Part shown: one piece after another, positions 1-5,829 of the stretch
Layout of the letters: the number at the start of each line of letters is the position of its first letter
Numbering within the stretch: the stretch's first letter is position 1
Origin: Acutalibacter sp.
GTDB taxonomy: Bacteria > Bacillota > Clostridia > Oscillospirales > Acutalibacteraceae
Length of the DNA stretch: 5,833 nucleotides
Assembly (NCBI GenBank): GCA_022801475.1
Contig: JAAWSH010000260.1
Span: 1 to 5,833, forward strand
Direction of reading: 5' to 3'
The notes under the pieces: generated by a model
What the model saw: only the letters and a program-made list of their open reading frames with translations
Told to the model about the DNA's origin: nothing
Database searches by the model: none
Made by a program: the position numbers and the translations under genes

Positions 1-33
1 ACTCTTTATTTATTAAATTCTACAATCTACAGC

Positions 34-1521
34 TTAGCTTTTTGGGGCGGCGTAAAAATTATCATTAGGTTCGCTGCCAGGAAACTTACACATAGTGGCC
101 ACTTTGCTTACCACAAAGCACAGAACAAAGGAAACCACCATAGCTAAGCATGCATACACGGGGCCGTTGGGAGTAGTAAATCCAGAAAGGACCGCTGGTA
201 GAAACGCAGTGAGGAAACCGCCCAGCATACCTGCCCAGGCGCCTGCACGGTTAATGCCCTTCCAATACAGAGAGAGCAGGTAAGGGGCTAAGAAAGAACC
301 AGAAATGATCCCCCAGGAGTAAGACATCATTTCCAAGATTGGTGTAGGATAGTTTGCAATAAAGTAGCTGAGGACCACAAAGGCCAGACATAAAATTCGC
401 GTGAAAGCGGCCAGGTTTTTGTCATCCATTTTTTTTGCCAGGTTAGACTTGACCAGGTCCATTGAGACCGTAGAGCAAGCTGTTAGGGTAATGCTGGAAA
501 GAGTAGAGACTGAGGCGGAGATAAGCAGAACCAGAATAACGCCAATCAATAGGTTGGGCAGACCGGCGGAGTCCAGCATTAGGGGGACAATAAAGTCTTT
601 GCCGCCTTCTGGCATGGTCTCGCCGAAAAACAGATGGGACAGTGAACCAATAAAATACCCGCCTCCGGCCACCAGCAGGGCGAACACAGTGGAAATAACA
701 GTACCCCGGCGGACCTCTTGCTTGTCGCGGATGCCATAATACTTATGTACCATCTGGGGCAGGCCCCAGGTGCCAAAGCTGGTCATCAGCAGGGTAGAGA
801 CCAGAGCCACGGCGGACCCAGCGGGCAGGGGGGCCATCTCGTGGGACTTCATATACTCCATCATGTTGGAAAGACCTGTGGCAAGGCCGCCTACTTGAGG
901 GGAAAGCACCACCAGAACAATCAGGGCGGAAACACCGATCATCATAACAAACCCCTGAATAAAGTCTGCCTTTAAGGTGGCAATGTAACCACCCAGCACC
1001 AGCAGCATGGCCGAGGCAATGGCAATAATTACCATGCAGACCTGCTCGTTAATGCCTAGAATTACCGAGCAGACGCTGGTAAGCCCCTTATAAACAGACG
1101 CGGAGTAGGGGATAAGAAATAGAAAAATCACTACGCAGGAAAACAGCCGCATCCCCGGGCTTTGAAAACGCTTTTCAAAGAGCTGAGGCATGGATTTAAT
1201 ATCATGGCGGCGGGTGTATTCTCGGGTGCGGTTCGCCAGCACCAACCAGGCCAACAATGAGCCAAAAACAGCGTTGCCCAAGCCCACCAACACACTCCAG
1301 AGGCCGTAGCTCCACCCAGAGCCGCCGGAATAGCCAATAAACATAACTGCCGAGAAGTAGGCAGTGCCGTAAGAGAGCGCGGAAATCCAGGCGCCCGCGC
1401 TACGTCCGCCTACTGTAAACGCGGACATGTCATTACCTTTGCGGGAATAGAGAATGCCCACAGCCAGCATAAAAATGGCATAGATACCTATAACAATCCA
1501 GATAGTAAGTTGCTTGTCCAT
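34..1521 (-). CDS. Sodium:solute symporter (SSS) family permease, PutP-like
   Basis: A 495-residue, strongly hydrophobic protein with about 13 predicted membrane segments, in the normal length range of the SSS family (Na+-driven uptake of proline, sugars, pantothenate and similar solutes across the cytoplasmic membrane). Family marks visible are a GGYIATLKADFIQG block (residues 177-190), matching the family's GG-x-x-A-x-x-x-x-D-x-x-Q signature, and an S-T-L-S-S stretch at 339-343, in line with Ser340/Thr341 of the second Na+ site of E. coli PutP. By eye, the position of PutP Asp55 appears to be Tyr55 here, so the substrate should not be assumed to be proline. The start is supported by AAAAGGAG (1528-1535 on the plus strand, read leftward) six bases before the ATG. 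It is transcribed alone, divergently from gltX, and nothing nearby indicates its substrate. The family call is firm; the substrate is unknown. Confidence 0.93.
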   Translation of the reverse strand: MDKQLTIWIVIGIYAIFMLAVGILYSRKGNDMSAFTVGGRSAGAWISALSYGTAYFSAVMFIGYSGGSGWSYGLWSVLVGLGNAVFGSLLAWLVLANRTREYTRRHDIKSMPQLFEKRFQSPGMRLFSCVVIFLFLIPYSASVYKGLTSVCSVILGINEQVCMVIIAIASAMLLVLGGYIATLKADFIQGFVMMIGVSALIVLVVLSPQVGGLATGLSNMMEYMKSHEMAPLPAGSAVALVSTLLMTSFGTWGLPQMVHKYYGIRDKQEVRRGTVISTVFALLVAGGGYFIGSLSHLFFGETMPEGGKDFIVPLMLDSAGLPNLLIGVILVLLISASVSTLSSITLTACSTVSMDLVKSNLAKKMDDKNLAAFTRILCLAFVVLSYFIANYPTPILEMMSYSWGIISGSFLAPYLLSLYWKGINRAGAWAGMLGGFLTAFLPAVLSGFTTPNGPVYACLAMVVSFVLCFVVSKVATMCKFPGSEPNDNFYAAPKS

Positions 1522-1537
1522 TGTCCACTCCTTTTAA

Positions 1538-1557
1538 CAAGTTAACGCATCAACTTG
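1538..1557. repeat. Inverted repeat in the symporter 5' UTR, possible operator
   Basis: CAAGTT (1538-1543) and AACTTG (1552-1557) form a perfect 6-bp inverted repeat with an 8-base spacer. An overlapping repeat, TTAAC-AA-GTTAA, lies at 1534-1545. Both sit between the proposed leftward promoter and the ribosome binding site of the symporter gene. They could be a repressor roadblock site or a small mRNA hairpin next to the Shine-Dalgarno sequence. The symmetry is seen directly; the regulatory role is inferred. Confidence 0.35.
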
Positions 1558-1580
1558 CAAAATTTTTTTGACCGTTTCAA

Positions 1581-1609
1581 ATTTTACCATGGTTTTCATG
1601 AGAACACAA
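1581..1609 (-). promoter_or_regulatory. Candidate sigma-A promoter of the symporter gene
   Basis: Read leftward, TTGTGT (-35, 1604-1609) and TAAAAT (-10, 1581-1586) are separated by exactly 17 bases. The -10 is preceded by TGG, giving an extended -10 element. The predicted transcript begins roughly 50 bases before the symporter ATG. An 8-bp palindrome, ACCATGGT (1586-1593), overlaps the extended -10 and could be a protein site or chance. The surrounding stretch is AT-rich, so alternatives exist. Confidence 0.5.
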
Positions 1610-1671
1610 GAGGAAATTCACAAAAAATTCATTTTTTTGCCCTGGGAAAACGAATTACCTTGTGTTGACTC

Positions 1672-1699
1672 TTGCAAAATATGGGATATGTGCTATAAT
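1672..1699 (+). promoter_or_regulatory. Candidate sigma-A promoter of the gltX-glnS cluster
   Basis: A consensus -10 TATAAT (1694-1699) is preceded by TGC, an extended -10. TTGCAA (1672-1677) lies 16 bases upstream as a -35. A better-looking TTGACT (1665-1670) is 23 bases away, too far to serve this -10. Transcription should start near 1706, leaving about 120 bases of leader before gltX. It points away from the symporter promoter, and the two start regions are about 130 bases apart. Confidence 0.62.
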
Positions 1700-1705
1700 G
1701 AACCC

Positions 1706-1825
1706 ATTGCTATAGGCAAGTGGCCGCACTGAAAATGAGAGTGTGCTGGTACCAGTATTTTTGCCTGGAAAGGCCGCGCTGGCAGGTCTTTACCAAGATT
1801 TTATATAGGAAGAGGGAGTTTTGTT
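1706..1825 (+). other. Untranslated leader of gltX
   Basis: About 120 bases lie between the predicted transcript start and the gltX ATG. Visible elements are a perfect 10-bp palindrome CTGGTACCAG (1746-1755), a possible long-range pairing of AGGCAA (1714-1719) with TTGCCT (1761-1766), an imperfect direct repeat GGCCGC(A/G)CTG (1722-1731 and 1772-1781), and the ribosome binding site AGGAAGAGGGAG (1807-1818 region). No known riboswitch is recognised, and there is no clear terminator hairpin with a U-tract. Whether it regulates gltX is open. Confidence 0.35.
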
Positions 1826-3274
1826 ATGGGAGCAGTAAGAACACGGTTTGCGCCAAGTCCCACGGGGTTTATGCATGTGGGGAATCTGCGCACAGCGCTT
1901 TATGCCTATTTAGTGGCTAAGAGTCAGGGGGGACAGTTTGTCTTGCGCATTGAGGACACAGACCAGGAGCGTTTGGTAGAGGGCGCGGTAGAGGTGATAT
2001 ACAAAACGCTTCAGCAGGTGGGACTGCGACATGACGAAGGCCCGGATGTAGGCGGCGCATACGCTCCTTATATCCAAAGCCAACGCATGGGCTTTTATAA
2101 GCCCTATGCGGAGCAGATGGTGAAGGAGGGCAAGGCTTACTACTGCTTTTGCACTAAGGAGCGGCTGGAGGGCCTGCATACCGATGGGTTTGGCGGATAC
2201 GACCGCCACTGCCGGGAGCTGCCTCAAGAGGAGGTGCGGCGGCTGCTAGAGGCCGGCACGCCTTATGTGATCCGGCAAAAAGTTCCTTTGGAGGGGGCCA
2301 CCACCTTTTCCGATACGGTGTTTGGGGACATCACCATTGAGAATAAAGAAATTGAGGATCAGGTGCTGCTAAAGGCGGACGGCTACCCTACCTACAATTT
2401 TGCCAACGTGATTGACGACCACCTGATGGGCATTACCCATGTAGTCCGGGGCTGCGAGTACCTGACCTCTACTCCCAAATATAATCTGCTCTATGAAGCC
2501 TTTGGCTGGGAGATTCCCACCTACATCCATTTGCCTCTGATTATGGGTAAGAATGAGGATGGCAGTGTTTCCAAGCTCTCCAAGCGCCATGGCTCTACCA
2601 GTTTTGAGGGGCTGGCTGCTGATGGCTACCTGCCCCAGGTTATCACGAACTATATCGCCCTGCTGGGTTGGTGCCCAAAGGATAACCAAGAGGTGTTTAC
2701 CCTGGAGGAGCTGGTAGAGCGGTTCTCTGTGGATGGTATTAGCAAATCCCCGGCGGTATTCGATTATGATAAGCTCAACTGGTTTAACGGAGAGTATATC
2801 AAGGCTATGGGAGAAGAATCTTTCCGCTCCCAGGCTATGCCCTATTATCAAGAGGTTTTTGGCGATGCAGAGAAGCCTTGGCCGGTACTGGACGCCATTT
2901 TGCGGGCCCGGCTGACTAAATTTAACCAGATTCCAGAGCTGCTGGGCTTCTTCAAAGAGTTGCCGGATTACCCGACGGAGTTCTTTGTGAACAAAAAGAG
3001 CAAGACCAACTTAGAAAACTCTCCAGAGATGTTAAAGGCAGCGCTGGGCGTATTGGAGCAGCTTCCTTGCTGGGAGCTAGACGCCATACACGAAGCTTTA
3101 ATGGAATTGGCTCAGACCCTGGGTGTGAAGAATGGCACTTTGCTGTGGCCGGTGCGCATTGCGGCAGCGGGCACATTGGTGACCCCAGGCGGCGCCATGG
3201 AGATATTGGCCGTGCTGGGCCGGGAAGAGGCCCTGGGCAGGCTGCGGGCCGGCCTGGAAAAGCTGGTGGGGTGA
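1826..3274 (+). CDS. gltX: Glutamate--tRNA ligase (GluRS)
   Basis: Cytoplasmic class I aminoacyl-tRNA synthetase that joins glutamate to tRNA-Glu using ATP. The 482-residue length is normal for bacterial GluRS. The N-terminal Rossmann fold opens with R-F-A-P-S-P-T-G and the HIGH-type motif HVGN (residues 17-20). The KMSKS-type loop is KLSKR (250-254), followed by HG. A zinc-binding-like insertion is present, with C107-x-C109 and, 16 residues on, Y125-x-x-H-C129. The C-terminal third is the helical anticodon-binding region. The start is supported by AGGAAGAGGGAG ending about 8 bases before the ATG and by the conserved N-terminus right after it. It is the first gene of the cluster and ends 3 bases before the GNAT frame. 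With glnS present, a discriminating enzyme (tRNA-Glu only) is expected, but I cannot prove this from the sequence. Confidence 0.98.
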   Translation: MGAVRTRFAPSPTGFMHVGNLRTALYAYLVAKSQGGQFVLRIEDTDQERLVEGAVEVIYKTLQQVGLRHDEGPDVGGAYAPYIQSQRMGFYKPYAEQMVKEGKAYYCFCTKERLEGLHTDGFGGYDRHCRELPQEEVRRLLEAGTPYVIRQKVPLEGATTFSDTVFGDITIENKEIEDQVLLKADGYPTYNFANVIDDHLMGITHVVRGCEYLTSTPKYNLLYEAFGWEIPTYIHLPLIMGKNEDGSVSKLSKRHGSTSFEGLAADGYLPQVITNYIALLGWCPKDNQEVFTLEELVERFSVDGISKSPAVFDYDKLNWFNGEYIKAMGEESFRSQAMPYYQEVFGDAEKPWPVLDAILRARLTKFNQIPELLGFFKELPDYPTEFFVNKKSKTNLENSPEMLKAALGVLEQLPCWELDAIHEALMELAQTLGVKNGTLLWPVRIAAAGTLVTPGGAMEILAVLGREEALGRLRAGLEKLVG

Positions 3275-3277
3275 ACC

Positions 3278-3781
3278 ATGATTATAACAAAAACCCAACG
3301 GCTGGAGCTGAAGCCTATGGCGGACGGAGACCGGGACGCCGTGGTGGAGATATTGAAAGACGATGTGGTCAAAAAGACCTATATGGTGCCGGATATCGAC
3401 AGCGAAGAGCTGGCAGACCGGCTGTTCCGGCGGCTGCGGGACCTTTCCCAAAGCCCAGAGCACTATACGGCGGGCATCTACCGGGATGGGGACCTGATTG
3501 GCTTTATCAATGATGTGGAGCTAGAGCGAGGTCGGGTATAGCTGGGGTATGCTCTGCATCCCCGCTGCTTTGGACAAGGCTATGCCACCGAGGCGTTCCG
3601 AGCGGCGGTGGAGGCCTTGCTCGGTCAAGGGATTCAAGAGGTCTGCGCCGGAGCTTTTGAGGAAAATGCAGCCAGCTTTCGGGTCATGGAAAAGGCCGGT
3701 CTTTCCCGCACCCGGCGGGAAGAGGACATTGCCTACCGGGGTAAGACCCATCATTGCATATACTATTCTATAAGCGCATAG
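3278..3781 (+). pseudogene. GNAT (RimJ/RimL-like) N-acetyltransferase with an in-frame amber stop
   Basis: The frame runs 167 codons from ATG 3278 to TAG 3779-3781 but contains one internal TAG at 3539-3541 (codon 88). Before it lies the N-terminal half (T-x-R-L-x-L start, then G-D-L-I-G-F). Directly after it, in the same frame, follows L-G-Y-A-L-H-P and the acetyl-CoA loop R96-C-F-G99-Q-G101-Y-A-T-E-A, then the late motif N130-A-A-S133-F-R-V-M-E-K-A-G. Relatives usually have Glu before the L-G-Y, so a GAG-to-TAG change explains the break. The family acetylates amino groups of proteins or small molecules; this substrate is unknown. The upstream 87-residue piece lacks the cofactor site and should be inactive alone, and the downstream half has no evident start. 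The ATG follows the gltX stop by 3 bases with a weak site of its own, which suggests translational coupling. Alternatives are a sequencing error or readthrough. Confidence 0.85.
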
Positions 3782-3819
3782 AACATTTTTATATCCTAGA
3801 GAAAGAGGGAACTGAAAAT

Positions 3820-5511
3820 ATGAGTGAGAATAAGATAGACAGCGCAGAGGTAGTCAGCACCAATTTTATTGACGATTTTGTTAAGGAGGACATGGCCCCT
3901 GGCGGGCGTACCGCTGGGATGCAGGTGCATACTCGTTTTCCTCCTGAACCGAACGGCTACCTGCATATTGGTCACGCCAAGGCTATTTATGTAGACTTTG
4001 GCACAGCGGAGCGCTTTGGCGGCATCTGCAACCTGCGTATGGACGACACCAACCCCACCAAAGAGGATGTGGAGTATGTTAACGCTATTAAGGAGGACAT
4101 CCATTGGCTGGGCTATGACTGGGAGGACCGGTTTTACTACGGCTCCGACTTCTTTGAGGAGATGTACAAAGGGGCCGAGGAGCTCATTGAAAAGGGCTTG
4201 GCCTATGTGTGCGAGCTGACTCAGGAGCAGATGCGGGAGATGCGCGGTGATCTAACCACTCCCGCCAAAAGCCCGTATCGGGACCGGCCTCGGGAAGAAA
4301 GTCTTGATCTGTTTCGCCGGATGAGGGCTGGGGAGTTCGAGGATGGCCGCATGACTTTGCGGGCAAAGATCGACCTGGCTTCCGGCAACTTTAACATGCG
4401 GGACCCAGTGATCTACCGGATCAATCACACCCGTCATCACAGAACCGGGGATCAGTGGTGCATTTACCCCATGTACGACTATGCCCATCCCTTTGAGGAC
4501 GCTATGGAGCACATCACCCACTCCCTGTGCAGCCTAGAGTTTGAGGATCACCGGCCCTTCTACGACTGGGTGATTCAGAACGTAACTTTACCCTCTAAGC
4601 CCCGGCAGATCGAGTTTGCCCGGCTGGGCATTACCAACACTGTGATGAGCAAACGAAAGCTGCGTACTCTGGTGGAGGACGGATATGTGGATGGCTGGGA
4701 TGATCCCCGTATGCCCACCCTCTGCGGTTTACGCCGGCGGGGCTATACGCCTGAGGCCATCCGAAACTTCTCGGTGAGGAACGGTGTGTCTAAGGCCGCG
4801 TCCACAGTGGAGTATGCCTTTTTGGAGTATTGTCTGCGGGAGGACCTGAACGAGACAGCTCAGCGGGTCATGGCGGTGCTGGACCCGGTAAAACTGGTGA
4901 TTACCAATTACCCGGAGGACAGGACCGAGACTTTCATGGTAGAGAACAACCCCAACCGTCCTGAGGATGGGGAACGGGAGGTCAGCTTTTCTCGGGAACT
5001 ATGGATAGAGGCCGAGGACTTTTTGCCCCAGCCAGTGCCCAAGTATAAGCGCCTGTACCCCGAGGGACCGGAGTGCCGGTTGAAGGGAGCATATATTGTA
5101 AAGTGTACCGGCTACGAAGCTGACGAGACAGGGCGCATCACCTGTGTTTATGGAGAATACGACCCCAATAGCCGGGGCGGCGACCCTGCTGATGGCCGGA
5201 AGATAAAGGGAGCTACTCTGCACTGGGTGGACGCAAAGACAGCCTTGGATGCCGAGGTGCGGGTGTACGACAATTTGTTTACAGTGGAAAACCCCGACGA
5301 GGGGAACTTCTTAGACTATTTGAGCTCCGACTCTCTACAGGTCCTTACAGGCTGTAAGCTGGAAGCGGCCTTGAAAACAGCCAAGCCAGGGGAGAGCTAT
5401 CAGTTTATGAGACAGGGCTATTTCTGTGTAGACAACAAAGACAGTACCCCAGAGCATCTGGTGTTCAACCGTTCTGTTAAGCTGAAAGACAGCTTTAAGC
5501 CGGGAAAATAG
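3820..5511 (+). CDS. glnS: Glutamine--tRNA ligase (GlnRS)
   Basis: Cytoplasmic class I synthetase that charges tRNA-Gln directly with glutamine. At 563 residues it is close to the 554 of E. coli GlnRS. The catalytic domain shows the GlnRS-type F-P-P-E-P-N-G-Y-L then HIGH (residues 49-52), the L-R-M-D-D-T-N-P block (72-79; Asp75 lines up with E. coli Asp66 near the amino-acid site), and the KMSKS-type V-M-S-K-R-K-L (from residue 275). After about residue 345 come the two beta-barrel anticodon-binding domains typical of GlnRS, including the LHWV segment. I chose ATG 3820 because AGAGGGA (3804-3810) sits 9 bases upstream. A frame-open TTG at 3754 would add 22 residues overlapping the GNAT end and has no clear binding site. 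It lies 38 bases after the GNAT stop and probably shares the gltX transcript. The stop is TAG, followed at once by a terminator. Confidence 0.98.
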   Translation: MSENKIDSAEVVSTNFIDDFVKEDMAPGGRTAGMQVHTRFPPEPNGYLHIGHAKAIYVDFGTAERFGGICNLRMDDTNPTKEDVEYVNAIKEDIHWLGYDWEDRFYYGSDFFEEMYKGAEELIEKGLAYVCELTQEQMREMRGDLTTPAKSPYRDRPREESLDLFRRMRAGEFEDGRMTLRAKIDLASGNFNMRDPVIYRINHTRHHRTGDQWCIYPMYDYAHPFEDAMEHITHSLCSLEFEDHRPFYDWVIQNVTLPSKPRQIEFARLGITNTVMSKRKLRTLVEDGYVDGWDDPRMPTLCGLRRRGYTPEAIRNFSVRNGVSKAASTVEYAFLEYCLREDLNETAQRVMAVLDPVKLVITNYPEDRTETFMVENNPNRPEDGEREVSFSRELWIEAEDFLPQPVPKYKRLYPEGPECRLKGAYIVKCTGYEADETGRITCVYGEYDPNSRGGDPADGRKIKGATLHWVDAKTALDAEVRVYDNLFTVENPDEGNFLDYLSSDSLQVLTGCKLEAALKTAKPGESYQFMRQGYFCVDNKDSTPEHLVFNRSVKLKDSFKPGK

Positions 5512-5515
5512 AGTG

Positions 5516-5551
5516 AAAAGCCTCTGGGACACAAGTTCCCAGAGGCTTTTT
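5516..5551 (+). terminator. Rho-independent terminator after glnS
   Basis: A perfect 14-bp stem pairs 5516-5529 (AAAAGCCTCTGGGA) with 5537-5550 (TCCCAGAGGCTTTT) around a 7-base loop and is followed by one more T. It begins 4 bases after the glnS stop codon. The A-tract on the left arm mirrors the T-tract on the right, so it could also stop leftward transcription. It marks the end of the gltX-GNAT-glnS transcript. Confidence 0.93.
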
Positions 5552-5573
5552 GACACGAGATTGTCACCTGACA
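5551..5573. repeat. TGACA/TGTCA inverted repeats upstream of a promoter
   Basis: Three 5-bp half sites occur close together: TGACA (5551-5555), TGTCA (5562-5566) and TGACA (5569-5573). The last two form TGTCA-CC-TGACA, a 12-bp dyad with a 2-base centre. A fourth TGACA (5588-5592) is part of the -35 box of the downstream promoter. The arrangement suits a dimeric regulator upstream of, or at, the promoter; the regulator is not identifiable. The repeats are seen directly and the role is inferred. Confidence 0.35.
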
Positions 5574-5586
5574 GCAGAAAATATAG

Positions 5587-5616
5587 TTGACAATTAGTGG
5601 CGCCACATGCTATTAT
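5587..5616 (+). promoter_or_regulatory. Strong candidate sigma-A promoter for the downstream unit
   Basis: A perfect consensus -35 TTGACA (5587-5592) and a -10 TATTAT (5611-5616) are separated by 18 bases, with TGC before the -10 (extended -10). The predicted start is near 5623, giving about 200 bases of transcript before the gene that starts at 5830. It lies after the glnS terminator, so it should drive an independent unit. Confidence 0.72.
5597..5606. promoter_or_regulatory. 10-bp palindrome in the promoter spacer, possible operator
   Basis: GTGGCGCCAC is a perfect 10-bp palindrome lying wholly inside the 18-base spacer between the -35 and -10 boxes. It is a GC-rich island in an AT-rich region. 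A repressor bound here would block RNA polymerase. Placement and symmetry are seen directly; operator function is inferred, and no known regulator consensus is claimed. Confidence 0.35.
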
Positions 5617-5624
5617 GCAAATAG

Positions 5625-5657
5625 GGCAAAATGGCGTACGCATCCATAAGTTTTGCC
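5625..5657 (+). other. Stem-loop at the 5' end of the downstream leader
   Basis: GGCAAAA (5625-5631) pairs with TTTTGCC (5651-5657). Inside, TGG (5632-5634) can pair with CCA (5644-5646), leaving a small asymmetric bulge, and a GCGTACGC palindrome (5634-5641) sits near the loop. The stem begins within a few bases of the predicted transcript start, as 5' mRNA-stabilising hairpins do. It has no U-tract, so it is not a simple terminator. Confidence 0.4.
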
Positions 5658-5693
5658 AGTAGATCAAAGCATCTCTAGAGGGATTAAAAGACT

Positions 5694-5813
5694 ATGTGCA
5701 AAAAGATTCACTTGGTGAAACACAGACCTGTGGTAAAAATCAAGCTATGGTTTGCTAAACCTCATCAGGTGATTCAGTGTCAGGGCAATGTGTTGGGTAC
5801 TCAATCGTTTTAA
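5694..5813 (+). CDS. Small basic ORF, 39 residues, unknown function
   Basis: ATG at 5694 to TAA at 5811-5813 encodes 39 residues beginning M-C-K-K-I-H-L-V-K-H. There are six Lys, one Arg and three His, and no Asp or Glu at all, so the product would be strongly basic. Two Cys (2 and 29) and one Trp (19) are present, with no signal peptide or clear membrane segment. AGAGGGA (5677-5683) lies 10 bases upstream of the ATG, and an in-frame TAA at 5685 shows the frame cannot extend far upstream. It follows a strong promoter and its stop is 16 bases before the next start codon, so it could be a leader peptide, a small nucleic-acid-binding or membrane-active protein, or a chance ORF. I do not recognise a family. 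Confidence 0.45.
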   Translation: MCKKIHLVKHRPVVKIKLWFAKPHQVIQCQGNVLGTQSF

Positions 5814-5829
5814 GAGAGGAAGTGCAAAA

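Noticed and set aside
1..33. Terminator of the symporter gene at the left edge
   Set aside because: The stretch is AT-rich, but only 33 bases are present and no convincing hairpin is seen.
1740..1766. T-box riboswitch in the gltX leader, suggested by TGGTACC
   Set aside because: Only about seven bases resemble the T-box core; the AGGGTGG flank and the following CGCG are missing, the leader is short, and no terminator with a U-tract follows.
2369..2851. 160-codon minus-strand frame inside gltX
   Set aside because: It is an antisense shadow of a well-supported synthetase gene, with no recognisable domain.
3067..3513. 148-codon plus-strand frame overlapping the end of gltX and the GNAT start
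   Set aside because: It is out of frame with two recognised coding sequences, has Gly/Arg-rich low-complexity content and no family signal.
3539..3541. Genome-wide recoding of TAG as an amino acid
   Set aside because: glnS ends in TAG immediately followed by its terminator, so TAG is used as a normal stop here.
3549..3773. 74-codon frame starting just after the internal GNAT stop, as a possible restart
   Set aside because: It is in a different frame from the acetyltransferase, and its product has no GNAT motifs; the GNAT continuation lies in the frame of 3542.
3728..3780. Separate promoter for glnS within the GNAT 3' end
   Set aside because: TATACT- and TATTCT-like strings exist, but no -35 lies at a workable spacing.
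3754..3819. N-terminal extension of GlnRS from a TTG codon
   Set aside because: It would overlap the GNAT end, lacks a clear ribosome binding site and is not needed by the family; ATG 3820 has a good site.
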